Origin: Rhodoferax sp. UBA4409
GTDB lineage: Bacteria; Pseudomonadota; Gammaproteobacteria; Burkholderiales; Burkholderiaceae_C
Assembly (NCBI GenBank): GCA_002390825.1
Contig: DGQR01000221.1
Coordinates: 1-9,678 of the forward strand
Direction of reading: 5' to 3'
Length of the DNA: 9,678 nucleotides
This document shows, piece by piece, positions 1 to 6,118 of the stretch; within the stretch, counting starts at the first letter, position 1, and each line of letters begins with the position of its first letter. The notes below the pieces were generated by a model. It was not told the origin of the DNA and searched no databases. It was given only the letters and a program-made list of their open reading frames with translations. The translations under genes and the position numbers were made by a program.

Positions 1-409
1 CTACGACCTGCGCCTGGCGCCCACGCGCTTCGCTTACAAGGAACTGAGCGGCAGCCCGGCCAACCCGAAGGGGGCGCAGCACTGCCGCGCCGAGGTCTAC
101 CTGCGGGACCACGGCTGGGTGGCCATGGACCCGGGCGACGTGGCCAAGGTCATGCGCCAGGAAACCCCGGAGTGGATCAAGTCCGCCAGCAACCCGCTGG
201 TCGCGCCCGTTAACAAGGGCTTGTTTGGCGGCTGGGAAGGCAACTGGATGGCCTACAACATGGCCCATGACGTGGCGTTGCCCCAGTCCAGCGGCTCTAA
301 GCTGGGCTTTTTGATGTACCCCACTGCCGAAACTGCAGCCGGCCGCCTCGACTCCTACGCGCCGGACGACTTCAAGTACCAGATCAGCGCCAAAGAGTTG
401 GCGGCTTAA
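1..409 (+). CDS. Transglutaminase-like domain protein, C-terminal part (5' truncated by window edge)
   Basis: The frame is open from the first base (first complete codon at position 2) to TAA at 407-409, so only the last 135 residues are visible. They hold the second half of a transglutaminase/cysteine-protease-like core. An HCRAEVYL segment (His codon at 80-82) is followed by GWVAMDPGD (Asp codon at 128-130), which matches the His and Asp of the family's Cys-His-Asp triad. The catalytic Cys would lie upstream of the window. Known members of this superfamily include peptidases, amidases and cross-linking enzymes, so the substrate cannot be named. The tail after the core (GGWEGNWMAYNMAHD, then a segment ending SAKELAA) has no motif I recognise. 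A GTG at 119 is an internal codon, not a start, because the conserved His lies before it. pabBC follows after 36 nt on the same strand with no terminator between them, so the two may be co-transcribed. Confidence 0.8.
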   Translation, partial: YDLRLAPTRFAYKELSGSPANPKGAQHCRAEVYLRDHGWVAMDPGDVAKVMRQETPEWIKSASNPLVAPVNKGLFGGWEGNWMAYNMAHDVALPQSSGSKLGFLMYPTAETAAGRLDSYAPDDFKYQISAKELAA

Positions 410-445
410 CAGGTACCTCGACCCCCTCGTCTCGCACTTTTGCTT

Positions 446-2197
446 ATGACCATACCCCGCGCACTGTTGGAGTTCGGTGATCCGCATCACAGTGGCCAGC
501 CTGCCACCAAATTGGCTTTTGGCGAGCCGCAGCAGGTGCTGGTGGCCCACACCCTGGATGATGTGCGGCCGGTGCTGGAACAAGTGGATGCGCTGAGCCG
601 TGAGGGGCAGTGGTGTGTGGGCTATGTGCGTTATGAGGCCGCGCCGGCTTTTGATGCGGCGCTGCAGGTGCACGCAGCCGAGGGGCCTTTGGTGTGGTTT
701 GGTGTCTATGCGCAGCCCTTGGCTGACGCCGAAGTGGCGCTGCCCAGCGCACCCGAGCCGTATGTGCAGTGGACTCCGCGTATCAGCCGTGATGTCTTTG
801 ATGCCAACATGGCGCGCATCCACGCGTCCATTGCCGCCGGGGACTTCTACCAGCTGAACTACACCGCTCAGCTCGAAGCGCCTTTTGCATCGGTAGAGGG
901 CAGTGCCTTGGCGTATTTTGCGGCCCTGCGCCGCTCGCAACCGCGGGGCTACGGCGCGTTCATTGACACCGGTGAAGAGCAGGTGCTCTCGGTCTCGCCA
1001 GAACTGTTTTTCGACTGGGACGGCACCCGAATCCTGGGCCGCCCGATGAAGGGCACCGCCGCCCGCGGCGCTAACCCGCAAGAAGACGCAGCCAATGCCG
1101 AGCGCTTGCGCAGCACCCCCAAAGAGCAGGCCGAGAACGTGATGATTGTGGATTTGATTCGCAATGACCTTTCTCGCGTGGCAGAGCCATTCAGCGTCAA
1201 AGTGCCGCGGCTGTTTCATCTGGAGGCACTGCCCACCGTGTGGCAGATGACTTCAGACGTTGTGGCCACCACCCGGCAAGGCACGCGCCTGTGGGATGTG
1301 TTTGAAGCCTTGTTTCCCTGTGGTTCGGTCACCGGTGCACCCAAAGTGCAGGCCATGCGTCAGATCAAGGCGCTGGAGCCGGACGCCCGCGGCGTCTATT
1401 GCGGTGCCGTGGGCGTGGTGCGGCCGGGCGGACATGCCACCTTCAACGTGCCTATCCGCACCGTCACCCTGCGTGGCGGGGCTGCGCGCTGTGGCATCGG
1501 CAGCGGCATTACTTTCGATGCGCAAGCCGAGGGCGAGTGGCAAGAGTGGCGCAGCAAGCGCATGTTTTTGGAGCGTGCCAGCCAGCCTTTCGAGGTGTTG
1601 GAGACCTTGGCCCTGCGGGATGGCGTTTTCCAGCACTTGCCTTTGCACTTGCAGCGCATGGCGCAGGCGGCCGCGCATTTCGGCTATTCGTGGAGCGAGG
1701 CCTTGGCCCAGAAGGCCTTGGCCCCTCTGGCGCAAGCCCGCCCGGCCGGTGCTTGGCGGGTGCGCCTGCTGCTGCAGCCCAGTGGGCAGTGCACCGCCGA
1801 GGCGTTTGCGCTGCCCGATTCCCCACAGCCGGTCCGCTTGCAACTGGCCGACCGGCCCATGGCCGAAGCGCAAAGCGAGTTTGTGCGTTTCAAAACGACG
1901 CGCCGCGCGCACTATGACGTGTTCACTCCCGCAGACCCAGCGGTGTTTGACACGGTGCTGTTCAACAGCGCCGGCGAGGTGACCGAGTGCATCCGCGGCA
2001 ACATCGCCATCAAGCTGGGCGGCCGTTGGGTCACCCCGCCGCTGGCCTGTGGTTTGCTGCCCGGCATCGGGCGGCAGGTCTGGCTGGCCGAGGGCCGCTT
2101 GGTGGAGCAAGTGGTGCACACCACCCAGCTCGCAGAGGCCCAGGGCCTGGCCTTTATCAACAGCCTGCGAGGCTGGCTGGATGCCGAACTGGTCTAG
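446..2197 (+). CDS. pabBC: Bifunctional aminodeoxychorismate synthase component I / 4-amino-4-deoxychorismate lyase (PabB-PabC fusion)
   Basis: This 583-residue fusion would carry out both steps from chorismate to 4-aminobenzoate for folate synthesis: amination of chorismate (with glutaminase PabA, not in the window), then PLP-dependent removal of pyruvate. Roughly residues 1-370 are the chorismate-binding domain, with GDFYQLNYTAQL, PMKGT (Lys202), VDLIRNDL (235-242) and CGSVTGAPK (292-300). A Lys in the P-x-K-G-T motif is the PabB signature; anthranilate synthase TrpE has Ala there. Residues about 380-583 are an aminotransferase class IV (PabC) domain. It has FKTTRRAHYD, whose Lys483 is the likely PLP lysine, FDTVLFNSAGEVTE, and a GNIAI...TPPLACGLLPGIGR stretch. 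I chose ATG at 446; an in-frame TTG lies at 440, and neither has a good Shine-Dalgarno sequence. The stop overlaps the start of the next gene by 17 nt, which suggests translational coupling. Cytoplasmic. Both active sites look intact. Confidence 0.93.
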   Translation: MTIPRALLEFGDPHHSGQPATKLAFGEPQQVLVAHTLDDVRPVLEQVDALSREGQWCVGYVRYEAAPAFDAALQVHAAEGPLVWFGVYAQPLADAEVALPSAPEPYVQWTPRISRDVFDANMARIHASIAAGDFYQLNYTAQLEAPFASVEGSALAYFAALRRSQPRGYGAFIDTGEEQVLSVSPELFFDWDGTRILGRPMKGTAARGANPQEDAANAERLRSTPKEQAENVMIVDLIRNDLSRVAEPFSVKVPRLFHLEALPTVWQMTSDVVATTRQGTRLWDVFEALFPCGSVTGAPKVQAMRQIKALEPDARGVYCGAVGVVRPGGHATFNVPIRTVTLRGGAARCGIGSGITFDAQAEGEWQEWRSKRMFLERASQPFEVLETLALRDGVFQHLPLHLQRMAQAAAHFGYSWSEALAQKALAPLAQARPAGAWRVRLLLQPSGQCTAEAFALPDSPQPVRLQLADRPMAEAQSEFVRFKTTRRAHYDVFTPADPAVFDTVLFNSAGEVTECIRGNIAIKLGGRWVTPPLACGLLPGIGRQVWLAEGRLVEQVVHTTQLAEAQGLAFINSLRGWLDAELV

Positions 2198-3320
2198 CCC
2201 TTTGCGGTTTCCCAGCAACTGGCTCAGGCGCAGCGTTGCTGTGCTGGCTGCGTTTGTTTGTTTATGGGCTGGATACGCTGCAGCGCAGCCCGGTGCCGCG
2301 GTGATGGCACCCGCTAAACCGGCCTGGGTCAACGTGCCGCGTATTCAGGGGCATTTGGTAGCAGCCGATGTGGGGCTGGTGATCAACAGCAACGACCCGA
2401 ATTCGGTCGCGGTGGGCGAGTATTACGCCCGGCAGCGCGGCATCCCGCCCGAGCACGTGCTGCGTGTGGCGCTGCCGGTTCGCGCGACCCTGACTGCCGC
2501 AGAGTTCGAGTCGTTCAATGCGCAGGTCAAAGCCGCCATGGGGCCCCAGGTGCAGGCCTTGGCCTTGGCATGGGCCCAACCCTATGCGGTGGAGTGCAAC
2601 GCGATCACGGCTGCCTTGACGGTGGGGTACCAGCCCGAGTTGTGCAGCCAGACATGTGCCACGAGCCGCCCCTCGGTGCTGTTCAACCACCCCACGGTCC
2701 GGCCCTATACGGACCTCGGGGTGCGCCCCAGTATGTTGCTGGCCGGGCGCACTGTGGCCCAGGCCACCGCGCTGATTGATCGCGGTGTGGCCGCCGACCG
2801 CCAGTTGGGCAAACGGGGGGTAGCGCCCGCCAGCGTGGTGCTGCTGCGCACTGCGGATGCGGCGCGCAATGTGCGTGCCGCTTGGTACCCGCCCATGCCA
2901 GCGATGGGCCAGCCCGATCCGCTGGTGCCCTTGGGCGCGCAGCTCCGGGTGCAAGACAGCACAGCAGAAAGCCCCGAGCGCGTGGTGCTGCTCCAGACCG
3001 GCGCAGTCCGGGTTAACCACCCGGCGGCCATCGACTGGGTGCCCGGTGCGCTGGCGGACCATCTGACGTCGTATGGCGGGCAATTGCTCAACACTGGCGG
3101 CCAAATGACCGCGCTCGAATGGCTGGAGGCCGGCGCCACCGCGAGCTACGGCAGTGTGAGTGAACCCTGCAACCATTGGCAGAAGTTCCCGCACCCTCAG
3201 GTGCTCTTGCTGCACTACGTGCAAGGCGCGACCGCGCTGGAGGCCTATTGGCGCAGCGTGGCGTGGCCCGCCCAAGGTGTGTTTGTCGGGGAACCTTTGG
3301 CCGCACCGTTTGGTCGATAA
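2181..3320 (+). CDS. TIGR03790-family exported protein (function unknown, exosortase-associated family)
   Basis: The 379-residue protein starts at ATG 2181, inside the last codons of pabBC in another frame. I prefer this start because it opens directly into a signal peptide: Arg-Arg at 16-17, a hydrophobic stretch at about 18-34, and a probable cleavage after GYAAA (residue 35). Longer upstream starts would bury that signal inside the protein. The mature part has VGLVINSNDPNS (64-75), EYYARQRGIPPEHVLRV (80-96), a Cys-containing middle (Cys139, 155, 159), and a C-terminal block with YGGQLL, ALEWLEAGATASYGSVSEPC (311-330), KFPHP and GEPLAAPF. I recognise these as the uncharacterised TIGR03790 family. 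From memory, its family description says it occurs only in species that carry exosortase homologues. The adjacent convergent PEP-CTERM gene fits that. The protein is probably periplasmic or secreted. No enzymatic activity is established, and a clan CD-like cysteine peptidase fold is only speculation from the block around Cys330. Confidence 0.82.
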   Translation: MPNWSSPLRFPSNWLRRSVAVLAAFVCLWAGYAAAQPGAAVMAPAKPAWVNVPRIQGHLVAADVGLVINSNDPNSVAVGEYYARQRGIPPEHVLRVALPVRATLTAAEFESFNAQVKAAMGPQVQALALAWAQPYAVECNAITAALTVGYQPELCSQTCATSRPSVLFNHPTVRPYTDLGVRPSMLLAGRTVAQATALIDRGVAADRQLGKRGVAPASVVLLRTADAARNVRAAWYPPMPAMGQPDPLVPLGAQLRVQDSTAESPERVVLLQTGAVRVNHPAAIDWVPGALADHLTSYGGQLLNTGGQMTALEWLEAGATASYGSVSEPCNHWQKFPHPQVLLLHYVQGATALEAYWRSVAWPAQGVFVGEPLAAPFGR

Positions 3321-3355
3321 AAAAAGGAGCACGTGCATAGCACGCGCTCCTTTTT
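3319..3355. terminator. Bidirectional rho-independent terminator between convergent genes
   Basis: The arms aaaaaggagcacgtgc (3321-3336) and gcacgcgctccttttt (3340-3355) form a 16-bp stem with a single mismatch (3331/3345) and a 3-nt loop (ata). On + the stem is followed by a T5 run, ending the pabBC/TIGR03790 transcript. On - the complementary tract has seven T (3319-3325), so it should end the PEP-CTERM transcript at least as well. The last two bases of the TIGR03790 stop codon TAA (3318-3320) belong to this A tract, so gene end and terminator are merged. Confidence 0.88.
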
Positions 3356-3368
3356 GTCAGAACTTGAG

Positions 3369-3387
3369 GACGCTGTGATCTAGCGTC
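3369..3387. other. Small hairpin in the 3' region of the PEP-CTERM gene
   Basis: GACGCT (3369-3374) and AGCGTC (3382-3387) form a perfect 6-bp stem around a 7-nt loop. It lies downstream of the - strand PEP-CTERM stop and upstream of the strong terminator. It has no T run, so it is not a terminator on its own. It could be an mRNA 3'-end structure or chance. Confidence 0.35.
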
Positions 3388-3425
3388 TGTCCTTGTGGGT
3401 GTGTTTTACGCTTTTCGTCTTGGTC

Positions 3426-3968
3426 TTATTTGCTCTTGCGGCGCCGAGCAATCATGCCCAGCATCCCCAAACCAGCCAACAACATGGCATAGGTTTCTGG
3501 TTCTGGAACGGCTGTGACTTCCATAACACCGTACTGGGGGCCGGCATAGCTAGAAACGTTGGCTAGGTCGTTCCACTGACCATGGCTGTAGGTGTGGACA
3601 TAGTCTTCGTTACCACCCACGTTATTGGGTTCGCCGCCAGCCCAGTTGGTGTAGGTCAAGGCATCGCCGTTAGACCAAGCGAAAGTCGCTGCGCCAGGTG
3701 CAGTGCGTTGGAGGCCGATCCACAGGGTTTTTGTGTTACCCCAAGTGGAAATCAAGAAGTTGTTTTCAGCAGCGTCATTCACCGCAACCAAATGTCCGCC
3801 GTTGGCGACAGCAAAGGCTTCGCTGGCAGTCCAATTGTCAGACGACAAAAGGTTGTAGGTCTTACCGCCGTAGGTTGCGGTATCTAAGACGCTGATAGCA
3901 GCTTGAGAAGTGGTGGCGGCCACGAGTGCCATGGCACAGAAAGCTGCTTTTGCAAAAAATTTAGACAT
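3426..3968 (-). CDS. PEP-CTERM sorting-domain protein with C-type lectin-like domain
   Basis: This is a 180-residue secreted protein. ATG at 3968 has GGGGAG upstream on the - strand and opens directly into a signal peptide (MSKFFAKAAFCAMALVAAT, likely cut after SQA, residue 23); the 44 further open codons upstream are not needed. Residues about 38-151 form a C-type lectin-like domain with WIGL (83-86), the EPN motif (113-115) and QWND (131-134). These are the residues that bind Ca2+ and sugar in classical members. None of the usual disulfide cysteines is present; the only Cys (11) is in the signal peptide. The C-terminus is a PEP-CTERM signal: VPEPETY (154-160), a hydrophobic helix (161-174) and RRRKSK. 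Such tails are recognised by exosortase (EpsH/XrtA type), usually in species making exopolysaccharide. The likely role is a surface or matrix carbohydrate-binding protein. The local DNA is visibly less GC-rich than its flanks. Confidence 0.9.
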   Translation of the reverse strand: MSKFFAKAAFCAMALVAATTSQAAISVLDTATYGGKTYNLLSSDNWTASEAFAVANGGHLVAVNDAAENNFLISTWGNTKTLWIGLQRTAPGAATFAWSNGDALTYTNWAGGEPNNVGGNEDYVHTYSHGQWNDLANVSSYAGPQYGVMEVTAVPEPETYAMLLAGLGMLGMIARRRKSK

Positions 3969-4094
3969 GAAAGCTCCCCAAATGTTTGTGGAACTCCAGT
4001 TTTCAGGGAAGGGGGCGTTCACGCAATAGTCCGTTGGAGCTAGATTCCATGGTTTTTTCAGAACGCGCCAAACTATCGTGTTCAATAGGGCTAT
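3969..4094. other. Divergent intergenic region (PEP-CTERM gene / rhomboid gene)
   Basis: This 126-bp gap must hold the 5' signals of both divergent genes. I looked for sigma-70 and sigma-54 (-24/-12) promoters on both strands and found no convincing pair. The best - strand sequence is a TTGAAC box with no acceptable -10 at normal spacing, and TGGCGC has no matching GC element. For the rhomboid gene a short AGGG lies 4 nt before ATG 4095 as a possible ribosome binding site. Confidence 0.4.
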
Positions 4095-5174
4095 ATGCAT
4101 AGTTCATCCTCCCCTGCACTGACCGACCTGATGCGTGCTCCCGCACGCGAAGCTCCGGTGACGGTGGCTTTCATTGCGCTGAACGTCTTGGTGTTTGTGG
4201 CACTGGCCGCCGCCGGCGGCGGTTGGTGGCATGCAGGGCGGGGCGTGCAGCTTGATTGGGGGGCCAACTTCGCCCCGGCTACCCAAGACGGCCAGTGGTG
4301 GCGACTGGGCAGCGCCATGTTTATTCACTTTGGCATTTGGCATCTGGTGCTGAACATGTGGGCCTTGTGGGATATCGGTCGCTTGTTGGAGGGTTTGCTC
4401 GGGCGCTGGCGGTTTACCTTGCTCTATCTCGGGGCTGGAGTCTGCGGGAATTTGGTGTCTTTGGTGGTGCAGGGCAACCGGGCGGTGTCTGGCGGGGCAT
4501 CGGGTGCCGTGTTCGGCCTATATGGCGCCTTGCTGGTCTTTTTGTGGGTGGAGCGCAAACAAGTGGAGGCCGGGGAATTCCGCTGGCTATTCGGCGGGGC
4601 GCTGGGCTTCTCGGTGCTGATGCTGGGCTTGGGTTGGTTCATGCCGGGCATCGACAACGCGGCGCATGGTGGCGGCCTGCTGGCGGGCATGTTGTGGGCA
4701 GGGCTGTTGCTGCGGCCATGGACGGCGAGTAGCCCGGCAGCCGGGTTGCGCCCGGGGCTGTCGGCCACGCTGCTCGTAGTTGCGGTCGTCTTGCTGGGCC
4801 TGGTGTTGCCGGAGCCTGCCTACCGCTTTGGTGAAGAGGTCAAAGCGCGCCAGAGCATTCAACGCTTCATTTCTGACGATGAACGCATCCATGAGCATTG
4901 GAATTCGATATTGAATGATGTGCAGAAAAACAGCGCGTCGTTTGAGTCCATCGCCGGACGGATGGATGCGGAAGTGGTGCAACCCTATCGCCAGAGCTTT
5001 GAGGATTTGATGCGCGCCTCCCCGGAGAGTGCAGCGCCCTCAGCCGCCACGCTGGCCAACTTGCAGGCCTATGCCGCCCAAAAAGCCTCCCAAGCCCAGA
5101 AGCAGGTCGATGCCCTGCGCCAAGGCAACAAGCCGGAGCTGCCGGCTACAGAGCCTCCCAGCGAGACACGTTAA
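4095..5174 (+). CDS. Rhomboid family intramembrane serine protease
   Basis: The 359-residue inner-membrane protein has the rhomboid core. WWRLGSAMFIHFGIWHLVLNMWAL (68-91) contains the His83/Asn87 pair of the oxyanion region. GGASGAVFG carries the nucleophile Ser136 (codon at 4500-4502), and IDNAAHGGGLLAG carries catalytic His191. Hydrophobic segments fall near 22-40, 72-90, 104-126, 136-150, 165-183, 189-206 and 223-238, which fits the 6+1 topology. The active site looks complete, so it should cleave transmembrane segments of membrane proteins; the substrates are unknown. After the seventh segment comes a charged, Ala/Gln-rich tail of about 120 residues (240-359), predicted helical and ending in a Pro-rich stretch, which I cannot assign. 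It is longer than rhombosortases (GlyGly-CTERM processing) and I do not think it is one. It is divergent from the PEP-CTERM gene, and its stop is 3 nt from the stop of the convergent pseudouridine synthase gene. ATG 4131 is an alternative start. Confidence 0.9.
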   Translation: MHSSSSPALTDLMRAPAREAPVTVAFIALNVLVFVALAAAGGGWWHAGRGVQLDWGANFAPATQDGQWWRLGSAMFIHFGIWHLVLNMWALWDIGRLLEGLLGRWRFTLLYLGAGVCGNLVSLVVQGNRAVSGGASGAVFGLYGALLVFLWVERKQVEAGEFRWLFGGALGFSVLMLGLGWFMPGIDNAAHGGGLLAGMLWAGLLLRPWTASSPAAGLRPGLSATLLVVAVVLLGLVLPEPAYRFGEEVKARQSIQRFISDDERIHEHWNSILNDVQKNSASFESIAGRMDAEVVQPYRQSFEDLMRASPESAAPSAATLANLQAYAAQKASQAQKQVDALRQGNKPELPATEPPSETR

Positions 5175-5177
5175 ATC

Positions 5178-6104
5178 TCAATGCGCTGGAGGCGCTTCTG
5201 CCAAAGGCAACAGGGTGCGCCGGCTGTCGAATTTCCGCGGTGCGCCGCTCAGCGGATCTATGAACTCCAAAGTGCGGGCCAGTAACTGCAAGGGGCGCCG
5301 GAAATCGTTGGCGCCCTCGGGCGTGAGGACGGGGTAGATGCCATCAAACAACAGCGGCAAGCCCAAGGCGTGCATATGCACCCGCAGCTGGTGGCGCTGT
5401 CCGGTCAGAGGCTGCAAGCGGTAGCGGGCCCAGGCGCCTGCCACTTCTAGCGGCGCAATGTCGGTGATGGCGTTGACCTCGCCCGACACCTCGGACTGCT
5501 GCATGAAATGAACTGCGTCACCGATGCGGCTTTCGCGGTGCAGCGGCCAGGGCAGGTCGGGGTTCCAGGGGGCAACGCATTCGTAAGTCTTGTGCACCAG
5601 CCGGTCGCGGAACAGGGCCTGATAGGCATTGCGGCTGGCCGCTTGGACCGAGAACATCACCAGCCCGGCCGTGTCTTTGTCGATCCGGTGGATGGGTGAG
5701 AGTTCGGGCAGGTCTAGACTTTGTTGCAAACGGGCCAACAGGGTTTCACGCACATGTTTGCCGCTGGGGACCACCGGCAGAAAGTGCGGCTTGTCGACCA
5801 CCAGCAAATGCGCGTCCTGCCAGATCACCTCTTCCTGAAAAGGGATGACGGGCTCGTCCGGCACCTCGCGGTAGTAGTACAGGCGGCGGCCCGGGGTGGC
5901 GGTATCGCGGGCAGACGCGATACGGCCGTCCCCATCGGTGATATCGCCCGCATCCAGGCGCTGACGCCACACCGCTTCCGGCACAGATGGAAAGCGGTGA
6001 GTCAAAAAAGCCAGCAGGCTGGGCCAGGGGCCGCCGGCCACCACCACGCTGCTTGGCCGTACGCCGTGGCGGGCCGCAGGAGCCAAAGGCCGTGCGCGGG
6101 CCAT
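5178..6104 (-). CDS. RluA-family pseudouridine synthase
   Basis: This 308-residue enzyme converts uridine to pseudouridine in structured RNA (rRNA or tRNA). HRIDKDTAG holds the catalytic Asp142 (codon at 5679-5681), matching the HRLDxxTSG motif of the RluA family. VVDKPHFLPVVPSG (residues 102-115) is the usual strand before it, and LQPLTGQRHQLRVHMHALG is the conserved RNA-binding/catalytic C-terminal motif. The N-terminal 80 residues resemble a degenerate S4-like region (WRQRLDAGDIT...). The target uridine cannot be told from sequence alone, so I give no rlu symbol. I chose ATG 6104, which leaves a 14-nt gap after trmB; a GTG at 6146 would overlap trmB by 28 nt. Neither has a clear Shine-Dalgarno sequence. 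With trmB it forms a two-gene - strand unit devoted to RNA modification. It converges tightly with the rhomboid gene and no terminator is visible between them. Confidence 0.9.
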   Translation of the reverse strand: MARARPLAPAARHGVRPSSVVVAGGPWPSLLAFLTHRFPSVPEAVWRQRLDAGDITDGDGRIASARDTATPGRRLYYYREVPDEPVIPFQEEVIWQDAHLLVVDKPHFLPVVPSGKHVRETLLARLQQSLDLPELSPIHRIDKDTAGLVMFSVQAASRNAYQALFRDRLVHKTYECVAPWNPDLPWPLHRESRIGDAVHFMQQSEVSGEVNAITDIAPLEVAGAWARYRLQPLTGQRHQLRVHMHALGLPLLFDGIYPVLTPEGANDFRRPLQLLARTLEFIDPLSGAPRKFDSRRTLLPLAEAPPAH

Positions 6105-6118
6105 CGGGCAGATCGGGC

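Noticed and set aside
1699..1724. Direct repeat GGCCTTGGCCC, twice, 15 nt apart in pabBC
   Set aside because: It encodes two similar Ala-Leu-Ala segments in the linker/PabC region. It is only two units and is consistent with local codon bias.
1253..2332. Long antisense open frame opposite pabBC
   Set aside because: Its translation is low-complexity, Gln/His/Gly/Arg-rich and matches no family I know. It is a by-product of high GC opposite a strongly conserved gene.
2262..3338. Long antisense open frame opposite the TIGR03790 gene
   Set aside because: Composition is typical of a GC-rich shadow frame (many His, Arg, Gly), there is no ribosome binding site, and the + strand protein has a signal peptide and conserved motifs.
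3969..4094. Sigma-54 promoter for the PEP-CTERM gene
   Set aside because: TGGCGC on the - strand resembles half of a -24 element, but no GC element lies at the required -12 spacing.
3969..4100. Upstream 44-codon extension of the PEP-CTERM gene
   Set aside because: The signal peptide begins exactly at ATG 3968 behind a GGGGAG ribosome binding site. The extension would put the signal sequence in the middle and overlap the rhomboid start.
4207..4222. Perfect 16-bp palindrome CCGCCGCCGGCGGCGG in the rhomboid gene
   Set aside because: It encodes an Ala-Ala-Ala-Gly-Gly-Gly run in a GC-rich gene. Codon composition explains it without a regulatory role.
4095..5174. Rhomboid as a rhombosortase
   Set aside because: Rhombosortases are short and act on GlyGly-CTERM tails. 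This protein is 359 residues with a long tail, and the neighbouring substrate carries a PEP-CTERM signal.
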